From positions 2,046,001 through 2,110,000 of the forward strand of contig NZ_CP040428.1 of the NCBI RefSeq assembly GCF_005671395.1: a stretch of 64,000 bases of DNA. Direction: 5' to 3'. The notes under the pieces are model-generated. The model saw nothing but the letters and a program-made list of their open reading frames with translations. It searched no databases and was not told where the DNA came from. Source of the DNA: Jejubacter calystegiae. Its GTDB lineage: Bacteria; Pseudomonadota; Gammaproteobacteria; Enterobacterales; Enterobacteriaceae. Position 1 is the first letter of the stretch. Each line of letters opens with the position of its first letter. Made by a program: the position numbers and the translations under genes. Below are positions 12,113 to 23,358 of the stretch, piece after piece.

Positions 12113-13016
12113 AAAAGTTGCCGTCCTGCTGGGGGGAAGTTCGGCAGAGCGTGAAGTTTCACTGCAGTCCGGAAGCGCGGTACTGGCTGGCCTGCGCGAG
12201 GCGGGTATCGACGCCTATGCCGTGGATCCGCGGGATATCCCCGTTACCTCGCTGAAAGAAGAGGGTTACGACAGGGTCTTTATCGCGCTACACGGGCGCG
12301 GTGGTGAAGATGGCACGCTGCAGGGCATGCTGGATTTGATGGGGATGCCCTATACCGGTAGCGGTGTGATGGCCTCTGCCATCACTATGGATAAACAGCG
12401 CACCAAGCTGTTATGGCAGGGTGCCGGATTGCCGGTAGCGCCTTCGGTGACGCTGAACGCGCATGACGGTTTTACGGCGAGCCTGGCAATCCAGGTCGCC
12501 GCGTTGGGAATGCCGGTGATTATTAAGCCCAGCCGCGAAGGATCGAGCGTTGGTATGTCGAAAGTGACTACCGCCGATGAACTGGCGGATGCGCTGGAGT
12601 TGGCGTTTAAATACGACGACGAAGTGCTGGTCGAAAAATGGCTGAGTGGCCCGGAGTATACCGTGGCGGTGCTGGGGGAAGAGACGCTGCCTTCTATCCG
12701 TATTCAGCCGGCAGGCATCTTTTATGATTATGAAGCCAAATATCTGTCGGACGATACCCGGTACTTTTGCCCGGCGGGACTGAGCGATGAGCGTGAGGCG
12801 GAACTGCAGGATCTGGCTATCCGAGCCTGGCAGGTTCTGGGTTGCAGCGGCTGGGGGCGCGTGGACGTGATGGAAGACAGCGACGGCAGTTTCCGTTTGC
12901 TGGAAGTCAACACCGCGCCCGGTATGACCAGCCACAGCCTGGTGCCGATGGCGGCGCGCCAGGCGGGGATGAGCTTCCCGCAGCTGGTGGCGCGTATTCT
13001 GGAACTGGCGGACTGA
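12105..13016 (+). CDS. ddlB: D-alanine--D-alanine ligase B
   Basis: ATP-grasp ligase that makes the D-Ala-D-Ala dipeptide used by MurF; target of D-cycloserine. I chose the ATG at 12105, preceded by a strong ribosome site GGAGGAGG at 12091-12098. This gives 303 residues (E. coli DdlB has 306) starting [20 protein letters not shown]. An upstream in-frame ATG lies well inside murC and has no family homology. Motifs: [44 protein letters not shown] and [19 protein letters not shown]. ftsQ starts one base after the stop. Confidence 0.97.
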   Translation: MVEKVAVLLGGSSAEREVSLQSGSAVLAGLREAGIDAYAVDPRDIPVTSLKEEGYDRVFIALHGRGGEDGTLQGMLDLMGMPYTGSGVMASAITMDKQRTKLLWQGAGLPVAPSVTLNAHDGFTASLAIQVAALGMPVIIKPSREGSSVGMSKVTTADELADALELAFKYDDEVLVEKWLSGPEYTVAVLGEETLPSIRIQPAGIFYDYEAKYLSDDTRYFCPAGLSDEREAELQDLAIRAWQVLGCSGWGRVDVMEDSDGSFRLLEVNTAPGMTSHSLVPMAARQAGMSFPQLVARILELAD

Positions 13017-13017
13017 T

Positions 13018-13848
13018 ATGTCTCAGGCTGCTCTGAATACTCGCCCCCGGGAGGAAGAAGAAAAATCCTCCGGCCGCAACAACGGTACGCACCTGGCGGG
13101 CATTATTTTTTTGCTGGCGGTGGTGATGTCGGTCGTGATTGGCGGCTGGATGGTCATCGGATGGATGGAAGACGCTCAGCGTTTGCCGCTGTCGAAGCTG
13201 GTGGTCACCGGGGAGCGCCACTACACGCGCAACGATGATATTCGCCAGTCGATAATGTCGCTGGGGGCGCCTGGTACCTTTATGACGCAGGATGTGAACA
13301 TCATCCAGCAACAGATTGAGCGCCTGCCGTGGATTAAGCAGGCGAGCGTCAGAAAGCAATGGCCGGACGAATTGAAGATTCATCTGGTTGAATATGTGCC
13401 CATGGCGCGGTGGAATGACCAGCATATGGTTGACGCTGCGGGAAACTCCTTCAGCGTGCCCGCGTCCCGCACCCGTAACCAGACGTTGCCGAAGCTTTTC
13501 GGCCCGGAAGGTAGCGAAAAAGAGGTGCTTACGGGCTACCGCGATATGAGTGAAGTGCTGGCGAAAGCCAGATTTACGTTGAAAGAGGCGGCAATGACCG
13601 CCCGTCGTTCCTGGGTCTTAACGCTTAATAACGATATTAAGCTCAATCTGGGTCGGGGCGATACGATGAAACGTCTGAATCGCTTTGTGGAACTCTACCC
13701 GGTTCTGCAACAGCAGGCACAGACCGACGGCAAGATTATCAGCACCGTCGATCTGCGCTATGACTCAGGCGCAGCGGTCGGTTGGGCGCCGGCCCCTGTC
13801 GAGGAACTTAATCAACAACAGAATCAGGCACAGGCAGAGCAACGATGA
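13018..13848 (+). CDS. ftsQ: Cell division protein FtsQ
   Basis: Bitopic inner-membrane divisome protein; with FtsL and FtsB it regulates septal synthesis. It has 276 residues, the same as E. coli. A charged cytoplasmic tail ([13 protein letters not shown]) is followed by one membrane helix (about residues 27-48), a periplasmic POTRA domain ([19 protein letters not shown], then [21 protein letters not shown]) and the beta domain. Its C-terminus is rich in glutamine. The stop overlaps the ftsA start (ATGA at 13845-13848). Confidence 0.97.
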   Translation: MSQAALNTRPREEEEKSSGRNNGTHLAGIIFLLAVVMSVVIGGWMVIGWMEDAQRLPLSKLVVTGERHYTRNDDIRQSIMSLGAPGTFMTQDVNIIQQQIERLPWIKQASVRKQWPDELKIHLVEYVPMARWNDQHMVDAAGNSFSVPASRTRNQTLPKLFGPEGSEKEVLTGYRDMSEVLAKARFTLKEAAMTARRSWVLTLNNDIKLNLGRGDTMKRLNRFVELYPVLQQQAQTDGKIISTVDLRYDSGAAVGWAPAPVEELNQQQNQAQAEQR

Positions 13849-15101
13849 TTAAATCGACGGACAGAAAACTGGTAGTAGGACTGGAGATTGGCACTGCGAA
13901 GGTGGCCGCTTTAGTAGGGGAAGTTCTGCCCGACGGTATTGTGAATATCATTGGCGTGGGCAGTTGCCCGTCGCGGGGTATGGATAAAGGCGGTGTTAAC
14001 GATCTGGAATCGGTGGTGAAGTGCGTACAGCGCGCCATCGATCAGGCCGAACTGATGGCTGATTGCCAGATCTCCTCGGTCTATCTGGCGCTTTCGGGTA
14101 AGCATATCAGCTGCCAGAACGAGATTGGTATGGTGCCGATCTCTGAAGAAGAGGTGACTCAGGAGGACGTGGAAAACGTCGTCCACACCGCAAAATCGGT
14201 ACGCGTACGCGATGAACACCGGGTTCTTCACGTTATTCCTCAGGAATATGCTATCGATTACCAGGAAGGAATTAAGAATCCGGTAGGACTTTCCGGGGTC
14301 AGGATGCAGGCAAAGGTGCACCTGATTACCTGCCATAACGATATGGCGAAAAACATTGTTAAAGCCGTGGAACGTTGCGGCCTGAAAGTTGACCAACTTA
14401 TTTTCGCGGGTCTGGCGGCGAGTTATTCGGTCCTGACCGAGGATGAACGTGAGCTGGGTGTCTGCGTCGTTGATATCGGCGGTGGTACAATGGATATGGC
14501 CGTCTATACTGGCGGCGCGCTGCGTCACACTAAGGTTATTCCCTACGCCGGGAATGTGGTGACCAGCGATATCGCATATGCCTTCGGCACGCCGCCGAGC
14601 GACGCGGAGGCGATTAAAGTGCGCCATGGCTGTGCGCTGGGTTCGCTGGTTGGCAAAGACGAGAGCGTGGAGGTCCCAAGCGTTGGGGGCCGACCGCCGC
14701 GTAGCTTGCAGCGGCAGACGCTGGCTGAAGTGATTGAGCCGCGTTATACCGAGCTGCTTAATTTAGTGAATGAAGAGATTCTGCAACTGCAGGAGCAACT
14801 GCGCCAGCAGGGTGTGAAACATCATCTGGCGGCGGGTATCGTTCTGACCGGCGGTGCTGCACAAATTGAAGGACTGGCCGCCTGCGCGCAGCGTGTCTTC
14901 CATACGCAGGTGCGTATCGGGCAGCCGCTCAATATTACCGGGCTGACGGATTATGCCCAGGAGCCTTACTATTCAACGGCTGTCGGACTGCTGCATTACG
15001 GGAAAGAGTCCCATCTGAGCGGTGAGGCGGAAGTAGAGAAACGAGCATCAGTCGGTTCATGGATTAAGCGAATCAACACCTGGCTGAGAAAAGAGTTTTA
15101 A
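13845..15101 (+). CDS. ftsA: Cell division actin homologue FtsA
   Basis: Actin-like ATPase that tethers FtsZ to the inner membrane and recruits later divisome proteins. It has 418 residues; E. coli has 420. Actin-fold motifs: [17 protein letters not shown] (phosphate 1), [15 protein letters not shown] (phosphate 2) and [14 protein letters not shown] (adenosine). The C-terminus is the amphipathic membrane-targeting helix [14 protein letters not shown]. From memory of the E. coli protein, two residues are missing just before this helix (EKRASVGSW here against EKRVTASVGSW), in the flexible linker, so function is unlikely to be affected. Confidence 0.97.
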   Translation: MIKSTDRKLVVGLEIGTAKVAALVGEVLPDGIVNIIGVGSCPSRGMDKGGVNDLESVVKCVQRAIDQAELMADCQISSVYLALSGKHISCQNEIGMVPISEEEVTQEDVENVVHTAKSVRVRDEHRVLHVIPQEYAIDYQEGIKNPVGLSGVRMQAKVHLITCHNDMAKNIVKAVERCGLKVDQLIFAGLAASYSVLTEDERELGVCVVDIGGGTMDMAVYTGGALRHTKVIPYAGNVVTSDIAYAFGTPPSDAEAIKVRHGCALGSLVGKDESVEVPSVGGRPPRSLQRQTLAEVIEPRYTELLNLVNEEILQLQEQLRQQGVKHHLAAGIVLTGGAAQIEGLAACAQRVFHTQVRIGQPLNITGLTDYAQEPYYSTAVGLLHYGKESHLSGEAEVEKRASVGSWIKRINTWLRKEF

Positions 15102-15110
15102 TTTTTTTAA

Positions 15111-15135
15111 GAGACCGTAGAAAATTAGCGGTCTC
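15111..15135 (+). other. Hairpin in the ftsA-ftsZ spacer
   Basis: GAGACCG (15111-15117) and CGGTCTC (15129-15135) form a 7-bp perfect inverted repeat between the ftsA stop and the ftsZ start. A T-rich run precedes rather than follows it, so it does not look like an intrinsic terminator. It may shape the ftsZ mRNA leader or mark a processing site. Confidence 0.5.
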
Positions 15136-15164
15136 AGGCGACAGGCACAAAACGGAGAGAAACT

Positions 15165-16322
15165 ATGTTTGAACCTATGGAACTAACCAACGACGCGGTG
15201 ATTAAAGTCATCGGCGTCGGTGGCGGCGGCGGCAACGCCGTAGAGCACATGGTGCGCGAGCGCATCGAAGGCGTAGAGTTCTTCGCAGTCAATACCGATG
15301 CTCAGGCATTGCGTAAGACGGCGGTAGGGCAGACCATCCAGATTGGTAACGGCATTACCAAAGGTCTGGGCGCAGGGGCGAACCCGGAAGTGGGACGCAA
15401 CGCGGCCGATGAAGACCGCGAGGCGCTGCGCGCCGCGCTGGAAGGTGCGGACATGGTGTTTATCGCAGCGGGCATGGGTGGCGGTACCGGTACGGGTGCA
15501 GCACCGGTCGTGGCTGAAGTAGCCAAAGACCTGGGGATCCTGACCGTGGCCGTTGTGACCAAGCCGTTCAATTTTGAAGGCAAGAAGCGTATGGCTTTCG
15601 CGGAGCAGGGGATTACCGAACTGTCCAAGCACGTGGACTCGTTGATCACTATTCCGAACGATAAGCTGCTCAAAGTACTGGGCCGCGGCATCTCTCTGCT
15701 GGACGCCTTCGGCGCCGCTAACGACGTGCTGAAAGGCGCAGTGCAGGGTATTGCCGAACTGATTACCCGTCCGGGTCTGATGAACGTCGACTTTGCGGAC
15801 GTTCGTACCGTGATGTCCGAAATGGGCTATGCGATGATGGGCTCCGGCGTTGCCAATGGCGAAGACCGTGCCGAAGAAGCGGCCGAAATGGCGATCTCCA
15901 GCCCGCTGCTGGAAGATATCGACCTGTCCGGCGCGCGTGGCGTTCTGGTCAACATCACCGCTGGCTTCGACCTGCGTCTGGATGAGTTTGAAACCGTGGG
16001 TAACACCATCCGCGCGTTTGCCTCCGACAACGCCACCGTGGTTATTGGTACCTCACTGGATCCGGATATGAATGACGAACTGCGTGTTACCGTCGTCGCG
16101 ACCGGTATCGGTATGGACAAGCGTCCGGAAATTACCCTGGTGACCAAACAGCAGCAGCAGGTACAGCAGCCGGTGATGGATCGTTACCAGCAGCACGGTA
16201 TGTCTCCGCTGACTCAGGAGCAGAAAACCGTCGCTAAAGTGGTCAACGACAACAGCGGTCAGGCGGCAAAAGAACCGGATTATCTTGATATCCCGGCGTT
16301 TCTGCGTAAGCAGGCGGATTAA
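15165..16322 (+). CDS. ftsZ: Cell division tubulin homologue FtsZ
   Basis: GTPase that polymerises into the Z ring, scaffold of the divisome. It has 385 residues (E. coli 383). The tubulin signature GGGTGTG lies at residues 105-111, after the N-terminal [15 protein letters not shown] loop. [11 protein letters not shown]-type T7 loop residues are seen as [15 protein letters not shown]. After a glutamine-rich linker, the C-terminal peptide [15 protein letters not shown] is the conserved docking tail for FtsA, ZipA, MinC and also ZapD, whose gene is at 21.7 kb in this window. A GGAGAG ribosome site precedes the ATG. Confidence 0.99.
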   Translation: MFEPMELTNDAVIKVIGVGGGGGNAVEHMVRERIEGVEFFAVNTDAQALRKTAVGQTIQIGNGITKGLGAGANPEVGRNAADEDREALRAALEGADMVFIAAGMGGGTGTGAAPVVAEVAKDLGILTVAVVTKPFNFEGKKRMAFAEQGITELSKHVDSLITIPNDKLLKVLGRGISLLDAFGAANDVLKGAVQGIAELITRPGLMNVDFADVRTVMSEMGYAMMGSGVANGEDRAEEAAEMAISSPLLEDIDLSGARGVLVNITAGFDLRLDEFETVGNTIRAFASDNATVVIGTSLDPDMNDELRVTVVATGIGMDKRPEITLVTKQQQQVQQPVMDRYQQHGMSPLTQEQKTVAKVVNDNSGQAAKEPDYLDIPAFLRKQAD

Positions 16323-16337
16323 GAATTAACCGGAAGT

Positions 16338-16366
16338 TTGGGTTTTATAGCCCGATGTGCTACAAT
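16338..16366 (+). promoter_or_regulatory. lpxC promoter (sigma70-type)
   Basis: A -35-like TTGGGT (16338-16343), a 17-bp spacer and a -10 TACAAT (16361-16366) lie between ftsZ and lpxC. This predicts a start near 16373 and a leader of about 50 bases. It fits the known separate expression of lpxC from the dcw cluster in enterobacteria. Confidence 0.7.
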
Positions 16367-16403
16367 GCCCCACCGATTGTGATGTACACTTTCGGTTGGA
16401 TGA

Positions 16404-17342
<939 letters not shown>

Positions 17343-17365
17343 CACAACGCGCCTGACTTAAAAAG

Positions 17366-17415
17366 ACGGCTGGTTTACCTGGCACTCTCTCCGGCCAGGG
17401 GAACCAGTCGTTTTT
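17366..17415 (+). terminator. Terminator after lpxC
   Basis: ACGGCTGGTT (17366-17375) pairs with AACCAGTCGT (17402-17411) with one G-U pair. An inner CCTGG/CCAGG stem extends it, and five T follow. It separates lpxC from the secM-secA unit. Confidence 0.75.
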
Positions 17416-17615
17416 GTCTTGCCTGTCTCCCCATTTCCTCTCAACGCTATTTTCTTTGGCTGACGACGCAACTGCTTTTTTATTACGCGATCCGCGTCGG
17501 GCACCCGATGATTACAGATGCCGCCAGGCGGGATTGATGGTACTATCTGGCACAAATTTTCACGTTCTGAAATGCGGGCTGCGCCCATCTGTCTATTAAA
17601 CTTCTGGTGACTTGA

Positions 17616-18119
17616 GTGATTGGCATCCTTGTTCGATGGCGACAATTCGGCAGGCGATATTTCTGGCCGCATCTCCTTTTGGGGATGGTCGCGGCCAGTC
17701 TTGGCCTGCCCGCGCCGAACAATGACGCAGGTACAGGACCTCAGGCAGAAGCCGCAGCCAGTAATCCGGAACGTCGTCCGACGCTGGATTTTTCCAGTCT
17801 GGTTTTGCTACAGGATGCTAATCGCCGCACCTCTTTCAGCGTCGACTACTGGCATCAGCACGCCCTTCGTACGGTTATTCGCCATCTCTCTTTCGCGATG
17901 GCGCCTCAGGCGCTGCCGACGACAGAGGCACCGCTTCCCCTGAAGGCACAGCAATTCGCGCTACTGGATACGTTAAGCGCGTTGCTTACCCTACAGGGCA
18001 AACCTCCGGCTGTCCGCAGCACGCGACTGTCCGCCTTTCCTCCCGCGCATCGCTTTAGCGTGAAAAACTGGCTGAGCCAGGTTCGCGGTATTCGCGCCGG
18101 ACCTCAGCGCCTCGTTTAA
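17616..18119 (+). CDS. secM: Secretion monitor SecM (arrest peptide)
   Basis: Secreted regulatory peptide whose translation arrest exposes the secA ribosome site when export is slow. I use the GTG at 17616, giving 167 residues (E. coli 170). The start reads [19 protein letters not shown], followed by a signal peptide to about residue 37. The arrest motif is intact at residues 147-163: F147, W152, then GIRAGP at 158-163, four codons from the end. The position usually occupied by Ile after the Trp is Leu here. The middle of the protein is poorly conserved, as expected. secA follows after 65 bases. Confidence 0.95.
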   Translation: MIGILVRWRQFGRRYFWPHLLLGMVAASLGLPAPNNDAGTGPQAEAAASNPERRPTLDFSSLVLLQDANRRTSFSVDYWHQHALRTVIRHLSFAMAPQALPTTEAPLPLKAQQFALLDTLSALLTLQGKPPAVRSTRLSAFPPAHRFSVKNWLSQVRGIRAGPQRLV

Positions 18120-18184
18120 TCGGGTTATCTGTTTTTTTTCATTCTATTACCCCGCCGTAATGAGGCGTCTGAGATTTTATTATC

Positions 18185-20890
18185 ATGCTAATTAAGTTAT
18201 TAACGAAAGTATTTGGTAGTCGCAACGATCGTACCCTGCGCCGCATGCGCAAGCAGGTGGCGAAGATTAACAGCCTTGAGCCGGAGCTGGAAAAACTCTC
18301 CGACGAAGAGCTGAAAGGCAAGACGGCGGAATTCCGCGCGCGCCTGGAAAAGGATGAGTCCCTGGAATCTCTGCTACCGGAAGCCTTTGCGGTGGTCCGC
18401 GAAGCCAGTAAGCGGGTATTCGGCATGCGTCACTTTGATGTCCAGATGCTGGGCGGTATGGTGCTGAACGAACGCTGCATCGCGGAGATGCGTACCGGTG
18501 AAGGTAAAACTCTGACCGCGACGCTGCCCGCCTACCTGAATGCCCTGACCGGCAAAGGCGTGCACGTGGTGACCGTCAACGACTATCTGGCCCAGCGTGA
18601 CGCCGAAAACAACCGCCCGCTGTTCGAATTCCTGGGGCTTTCCGTCGGCATCAACCTGCCGGGAATGCCGGCGCCGGCCAAGCGTGAGGCCTATGCTGCC
18701 GATATCACCTACGGCACCAACAACGAATACGGTTTTGACTACCTGCGTGACAACATGGCGTTCAGCCCGGAAGAGCGCGTTCAGCGCAAGCTTCACTACG
18801 CGCTGGTGGACGAAGTTGACTCCATTCTGATCGACGAAGCCCGTACTCCGCTTATTATTTCCGGCCCGGCGGAAGATAGCTCCGACCTCTATCGCCGTGT
18901 GGATAAAATCATCCCGAACCTGATTCGTCAGGAAAAAGAGGACTCCGACACTTTCCAGGGTGAAGGCCACTTCTCCGTTGATGAAAAATCTCGTCAGGTG
19001 AACCTGACTGAGCGCGGTCTGGTGCTGGTAGAAGAGCTGCTGGTGAACGAGGGCATTATGGAAGAGGGCGAGTCACTTTACTCGCCGACTAACATTATGC
19101 TGATGCACCACGTGACGGCAGCGCTGCGCGCCCATGCGCTGTTCACTCGCGATGTGGACTACATCGTGAAGGATGGCGAAGTTATTATCGTCGACGAACA
19201 CACCGGTCGTACCATGCAGGGTCGTCGCTGGTCAGACGGTCTGCACCAGGCGGTGGAAGCGAAAGAAGGGGTGGATATTCAGAACGAGAACCAGACCCTG
19301 GCGTCGATCACCTTCCAGAACTATTTCCGTTTGTACCAGAAACTGGCGGGGATGACCGGTACTGCAGACACTGAAGCGTTTGAATTCAGCTCTATCTACA
19401 AGCTGGACACTATCGTGGTGCCGACCAACCGCCCGATGATTCGTAAGGATCTGCCGGATCTGGTCTACATGAGTGAAGCTGACAAGATCGTCGCGATTAC
19501 CGAAGATATTAAAGAGCGTACCGCCAATGGCCAGCCGGTGCTGGTGGGGACTATCTCTATCGAAAAATCGGAAGTGGTTTCCCGAGAGCTGACCAAAGCG
19601 GGTATCAAGCACAACGTGCTGAATGCGAAATTCCACGCCCACGAAGCGGAAATCGTCGCTCAGGCCGGCTATCCTGGTACCGTCACCATTGCCACCAACA
19701 TGGCGGGCCGTGGTACCGATATCGTGCTGGGTGGTAGCTGGCAGAGCGAAGTGGCGCAGCTGGAAAACCCGGATGAAGCCCAGATTGAAGCTATTAAGGC
19801 CGAGTGGCAGAAGCGCCACGAAGCGGTGCTGGCATCAGGTGGTCTGCATATTATTGGTACCGAGCGCCACGAATCGCGCCGTATCGATAACCAGCTGCGC
19901 GGGCGTTCCGGTCGTCAGGGGGATGCGGGTTCTTCCCGTTTCTACCTGTCCATGGAAGATGCCCTGATGCGTATTTTTGCGTCCGATCGCGTCTCTGGCA
20001 TGATGCGAAAACTGGGCATGAAGCCGGGCGAGGCCATCGAGCACCCGTGGGTCACCAAGGCTATTGCTAACGCCCAGCGTAAGGTGGAAAGCCGCAACTT
20101 CGATATCCGTAAGCAACTGCTGGAATATGACGATGTGGCTAACGATCAGCGTCGCGCGATTTACACCCAGCGTAACGAACTGCTGGACGTGGCCGATATC
20201 AGCGAAACCATCGGCAGCATTCGCGAAGACGTCTTTAAAGCGACCATTGACGCGCATATTCCGCCTCAGTCGCTGGAAGAGATGTGGGACGTGACCGGTC
20301 TGCAGGAACGTCTGAAAAACGACTTCGATCTGGATATGCCGATCGCCGAGTGGCTGGATAAAGAGCCGGAGCTGCACGAAGAGACCCTGCGCGAGCGCAT
20401 TCTGCAGAACGCCATCGATAGCTATAAGGCGAAAGAAGAGGTGGTAGGCGAAGAGATGATGCGCCACTTCGAGAAAGGCGTGATGCTGCAAACGCTCGAT
20501 TCCCTGTGGAAAGAGCACCTTGCCGCCATGGACTATCTGCGCCAGGGCATCCATCTGCGTGGTTACGCGCAGAAAGATCCCAAGCAGGAGTACAAGCGTG
20601 AATCCTTCTCCATGTTCGCAGCAATGCTGGAATCTCTGAAGTATGAAGTTATCAGCACCCTGAGCAAGGTTCAGGTACGGATGCCGGAAGAGGTGGAAGA
20701 GATGGAGCAGCAGCGTCGCGAAGAGGCCGAGCGCCTGGCGCAGATGCAGCAGCTTAGCCATCAGGACGACCAGCAGGCCGCTGCCGAGGCTATCGCATCC
20801 CAGACCGGGGAGCGTAAAGTCGGGCGTAACGATCCCTGCCCGTGCGGTTCCGGAAAGAAATATAAGCAGTGCCATGGCCGCTTAAGCTAA
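18185..20890 (+). CDS. secA: Sec translocase motor ATPase SecA
   Basis: Cytosolic and membrane-associated motor that drives preproteins through SecYEG. It has 901 residues, equal to E. coli. Walker A is MRTGEGKT (residues 102-109), and the DEAD-like box is [13 protein letters not shown]. The preprotein cross-linking domain, NBD2 motif [27 protein letters not shown] and the helical scaffold are all present. The C-terminal zinc tail [14 protein letters not shown] binds SecB. It is controlled by the secM arrest upstream. A 6-bp hairpin (TCCCTT/AAGGGA near 20894-20909) follows directly after the stop. Confidence 0.99.
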   Translation: MLIKLLTKVFGSRNDRTLRRMRKQVAKINSLEPELEKLSDEELKGKTAEFRARLEKDESLESLLPEAFAVVREASKRVFGMRHFDVQMLGGMVLNERCIAEMRTGEGKTLTATLPAYLNALTGKGVHVVTVNDYLAQRDAENNRPLFEFLGLSVGINLPGMPAPAKREAYAADITYGTNNEYGFDYLRDNMAFSPEERVQRKLHYALVDEVDSILIDEARTPLIISGPAEDSSDLYRRVDKIIPNLIRQEKEDSDTFQGEGHFSVDEKSRQVNLTERGLVLVEELLVNEGIMEEGESLYSPTNIMLMHHVTAALRAHALFTRDVDYIVKDGEVIIVDEHTGRTMQGRRWSDGLHQAVEAKEGVDIQNENQTLASITFQNYFRLYQKLAGMTGTADTEAFEFSSIYKLDTIVVPTNRPMIRKDLPDLVYMSEADKIVAITEDIKERTANGQPVLVGTISIEKSEVVSRELTKAGIKHNVLNAKFHAHEAEIVAQAGYPGTVTIATNMAGRGTDIVLGGSWQSEVAQLENPDEAQIEAIKAEWQKRHEAVLASGGLHIIGTERHESRRIDNQLRGRSGRQGDAGSSRFYLSMEDALMRIFASDRVSGMMRKLGMKPGEAIEHPWVTKAIANAQRKVESRNFDIRKQLLEYDDVANDQRRAIYTQRNELLDVADISETIGSIREDVFKATIDAHIPPQSLEEMWDVTGLQERLKNDFDLDMPIAEWLDKEPELHEETLRERILQNAIDSYKAKEEVVGEEMMRHFEKGVMLQTLDSLWKEHLAAMDYLRQGIHLRGYAQKDPKQEYKRESFSMFAAMLESLKYEVISTLSKVQVRMPEEVEEMEQQRREEAERLAQMQQLSHQDDQQAAAEAIASQTGERKVGRNDPCPCGSGKKYKQCHGRLS

Positions 20891-20941
20891 TTCTCCCTTA
20901 GCCGAAGGGAAAGGATACGATGGGCGCAGCTTGCTGCGTCC

Positions 20942-21043
20942 TCAGGTTGATGACAAAGAGGGAAAAAACGTGGTTTTTCCCTCTTTGTGGTTATCAGCCG
21001 AAAATCAATGAATTGATTTTCCGTGTTTATTTTTCTGGTGATT
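20942..21043. repeat. 102-bp intergenic repeat, copy 1
   Basis: This block recurs after guaC (24433-24534) with about 7 differences in 102 bases. It contains two perfect inverted repeats: an 11-bp stem (AGAGGGAAAAA...TTTTTCCCTCT) and a 10-bp stem (GAAAATCAAT GA ATTGATTTTC). Copy 1 is flanked by two near-identical hairpins based on GGGCGCAGC-TT-GCTGCG (20922-20941 and 21084-21103). It is followed by a GGCCGAAC/GTTCGGCC stem (21046-21063). No protein is encoded convincingly. It looks like a dispersed non-coding repeat of the enterobacterial intergenic-repeat type, but it is not ERIC, REP or BOX by sequence. Confidence 0.85.
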
Positions 21044-21083
21044 CTGGCCGAACCTGTTCGGCCCAGGTTTGCCATCAGTTTCA

Positions 21084-21109
21084 GGGCGCAGCTTGCTGCG
21101 CCCTTTTTT
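21084..21109 (+). terminator. Intrinsic terminator just upstream of mutT
   Basis: GGGCGCAGC (21084-21092) and GCTGCGCCC (21095-21103) form a 9-bp perfect stem with a TT loop, followed by six T (21104-21109). It ends 13 bases before the mutT start codon. It should stop transcripts from secA, so mutT would depend on readthrough. Confidence 0.8.
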
Positions 21110-21122
21110 ACAGGAAAAATTG

Positions 21123-21512
21123 ATGAAACAGCTGAATATCGCCGTCGGCATCATCCGCAATACCGAGCGGCAGATTTTTATTACCCGTCGGGCCTCCGAT
21201 GCCCATATGGGTGATAAGTGGGAGTTTCCTGGCGGTAAGATTGAACAGGGAGAGAGCCCGGAACAGGCGCTGGTCCGTGAACTGAGTGAAGAGGTGGGCA
21301 TTGAGGCCAGCCGCTACGCGCTCTACCGCAAACTGGAGCACAGCTTTCCCGATCGCCATGTGACGCTGTGGTTCTATCTGGTGGATGCGTGGCAGGGAGA
21401 ACCCTGGGGAAAGGAGGGGCAGCCTGGAGAATGGATCCCGCAGCATGCCCTGAAAATTGACGCCTTTCCGCCAGCCAATGTCCAGGTTATTGAACAGCTA
21501 CTGGCGGAGTAA
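21123..21512 (+). CDS. mutT: 8-oxo-dGTP diphosphatase MutT
   Basis: Nudix hydrolase that removes 8-oxo-dGTP and so prevents A:T to C:G transversions. Starting at the ATG at 21123 it has 129 residues, equal to E. coli; a longer open frame upstream runs through the terminator hairpin and is not coding. The Nudix box is complete: G38, E44, R52, E53, E56, E57 and G59 in GGKIEQGESPEQALVRELSEEVGI-type spacing. The substrate-specificity region WEFPGG and the C-terminal FPPAN are present. An AGGAAA ribosome site overlaps the tail of the terminator, leaving no room for a private promoter. Confidence 0.97.
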   Translation: MKQLNIAVGIIRNTERQIFITRRASDAHMGDKWEFPGGKIEQGESPEQALVRELSEEVGIEASRYALYRKLEHSFPDRHVTLWFYLVDAWQGEPWGKEGQPGEWIPQHALKIDAFPPANVQVIEQLLAE

Positions 21513-21527
21513 AGCGGGCTTCAGGCG

Positions 21528-21725
21528 CTATTCGAAGCGTTCGTTTTCGCTCCAGTCATCGCTGTCGGTGAGATCGCCCTGGCTGGGAATTCGCTTTTCT
21601 TCCGCAGCCCACTCGCCCAGGTCGATCAGCTGACAGCGCTTGCTGCAAAAGGGGCGAAACGGACTCTGTTCGCCCCAGATAACCGATTTGCCGCAGGTGG
21701 GGCAGTTTACGGTGGTATCAGACAT
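21528..21725 (-). CDS. yacG: DNA gyrase inhibitor YacG
   Basis: Small zinc protein that binds GyrB and inhibits gyrase in E. coli. It has 65 residues, the E. coli length. The four zinc cysteines are C8, C11, C27 and C31 (CPTC and CSKRC). The signature [23 protein letters not shown] is intact, followed by an acidic tail. It is the last gene of a coaE-zapD-yacG run on the minus strand and is convergent with mutT, only 15 bases away. Confidence 0.95.
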   Translation of the reverse strand: MSDTTVNCPTCGKSVIWGEQSPFRPFCSKRCQLIDLGEWAAEEKRIPSQGDLTDSDDWSENERFE

Positions 21726-21740
21726 CGTTATATCTCCTTC

Positions 21741-22484
21741 TTAACAGCAGGCCAACTCGAAGTCGAGACGGTCTGGTACTGTTCCGCGCTCGCTGTCCAG
21801 CGGCACAAAGCGAATGGCGAAGCGGCTCTTGTGACCGGAAATCTGCGGATACAGACCGCTGTCGGCAGCAAGCTGCAGCCGTAGCAGATTCGCATCTTCG
21901 CCGTTATCCTGATAAAAGCCGTTCAGGCTGGTCTGCTTGCGCAGCGGTGTGCCGTTGCGGGTGAGCTCCAGCGCCATATCCAGCGGCTGACGCAGCGGCG
22001 TCAGTGAGGCAAGCCAGCCATTTACCAACGTATCACGCATCTCCTGAGGCTGAGCCAGCCAGACATGCAGCGTCGGCAGGTCGAAGCTACAGCAGCCACC
22101 GGGGATACTCAGGCGCTGGCGTACCAGCGCTATCAGGCGATCTTCCCGCAGCGCCTGACCGGGGCGAGGGGCGGACATCAGCGTGCTGCCCAGGGTCTGT
22201 AATTGCGCACGCAGCTCGTTAATGCGTTGGGGATCGACGCCGGGAACCGCTGCCCACTCCTGCAATTTACGCTGCTGGCGTTCCAGCTCCTTAAGAATAT
22301 CCGTGCGCACTTCACCACGCTCCAGAACGTCCAGTAGATCGCCAAGGTTACGGAACAGATGGAGCGCACTGGCGTGATCCTGAACCGGCAGCAGGGCATC
22401 CATCTGCTTGAGCAGAAACTCCATACGCAGCCAGGTACGCATTTTTTCATTCAGTGGGTGTTCAAAAAGGAGTTGAGAGAGCAT
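21741..22484 (-). CDS. zapD: Z-ring associated protein ZapD
   Basis: Cytoplasmic protein that bundles FtsZ filaments by binding the FtsZ C-terminal tail. With the ATG at 22484 it has 247 residues, as in E. coli. One TTG codon upstream extends the frame by a single residue, and I do not favour it. Signatures: [63 protein letters not shown] and [12 protein letters not shown]. The start overlaps the coaE stop (TGATG), indicating coupling. Confidence 0.96.
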   Translation of the reverse strand: MLSQLLFEHPLNEKMRTWLRMEFLLKQMDALLPVQDHASALHLFRNLGDLLDVLERGEVRTDILKELERQQRKLQEWAAVPGVDPQRINELRAQLQTLGSTLMSAPRPGQALREDRLIALVRQRLSIPGGCCSFDLPTLHVWLAQPQEMRDTLVNGWLASLTPLRQPLDMALELTRNGTPLRKQTSLNGFYQDNGEDANLLRLQLAADSGLYPQISGHKSRFAIRFVPLDSERGTVPDRLDFELACC

Positions 22485-23104
22485 CAATCATTTTCCTGTG
22501 CTGCTGCCTGCCTGGCCAGAGCCAGATAGTGTTGATGCAGGCGGGTGACTTCCGCAACCGCGTTCTGCGGGTCGCCGTCATTATTTATTACGTCATCCGC
22601 CACAGAGAGCCGGGTTTCCCGGGATGCCTGGGCGGCAAGAATCTGTTGCGCGTGATGGCGGGTAACGCCGTCACGCTTCATGGTTCGGGCTATTTGTGTT
22701 TCTGGCGCAACATCGACGACCAGAACCCGATCGGCCCGGCTCTGAAGCTGATTTTCCACCAGCAGCGGCACCACCCAGAGTACATAGGGGGAGCCAGCCC
22801 TGGCAATGGCTTCGCGGGTACGGTTTTGTATCAGCGGATGTAACAGTGCATTCAGCCAGGCTTTTTCCTGCGGCTCGGCAAAGACGATTTCACGCAGTTT
22901 TCGGCGATTGAGCGCGCCATCCGCAGTTATAACATCGGGGCCAAAATGTGCCTGGATGTCTCTCAGAGCCGGTTCGCCGGGTTCCACAACCTCGCGAGCG
23001 ATCATGTCGGCATCGACAATGACAATTCCCAGTGCGGCAAAGGCATCGGCGACGGTACTTTTTCCGCTGCCGATTCCCCCCGTTAAGGCGACGATATAGC
23101 TCAT
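22484..23104 (-). CDS. coaE: Dephospho-CoA kinase CoaE
   Basis: Last enzyme of coenzyme A synthesis; it phosphorylates the 3'-OH of dephospho-CoA. It has 206 residues, as in E. coli. The P-loop GGIGSGKST is at residues 9-17. [13 protein letters not shown], the LNALLHPLI lid region and [11 protein letters not shown] follow. It heads the coaE-zapD-yacG run and is divergent from guaC across a 254-base spacer. Confidence 0.97.
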   Translation of the reverse strand: MSYIVALTGGIGSGKSTVADAFAALGIVIVDADMIAREVVEPGEPALRDIQAHFGPDVITADGALNRRKLREIVFAEPQEKAWLNALLHPLIQNRTREAIARAGSPYVLWVVPLLVENQLQSRADRVLVVDVAPETQIARTMKRDGVTRHHAQQILAAQASRETRLSVADDVINNDGDPQNAVAEVTRLHQHYLALARQAAAQEND

Positions 23105-23254
23105 AAAGGTGATACCTGGAAGTTACGCATTATCAAAAGGATAGATGAAATTTTTCCTGCCGATGATGACAGGAGGGTACAGGAATACGTGCACCTGACC
23201 GTTTTTAAGGTAAATTTCCGGGATTGTAGCGTAAAAAAGGAGAATTTCGCAGTC

Positions 23255-23282
23255 TTGCGGCGTCATTATTAGTGCGTATGAT
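23255..23282 (+). promoter_or_regulatory. Possible guaC promoter
   Basis: A -10-like TATGAT (23277-23282) lies 16 bases after a weak -35-like TTGCGG (23255-23260), about 75 bases before the guaC ATG. It is a sequence match only. Confidence 0.4.
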
Positions 23283-23358
23283 AGCGTCACTGGACCAGGT
23301 CGTTGTACCGCCGAAGTCATCACAGCGAACATCACCATTAACCCAGGAAAATCCGCTC

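Noticed and set aside
20942-21043. ERIC, REP or insertion-sequence remnant
   Set aside because: No match to the ERIC core or REP consensus as I know them, and no transposase or target duplication; listed only as an unnamed intergenic repeat.
21069-21122. Longer N-terminus for MutT
   Set aside because: The extension would be translated from the terminator hairpin; the family start MKQLNIAVG is at 21123.
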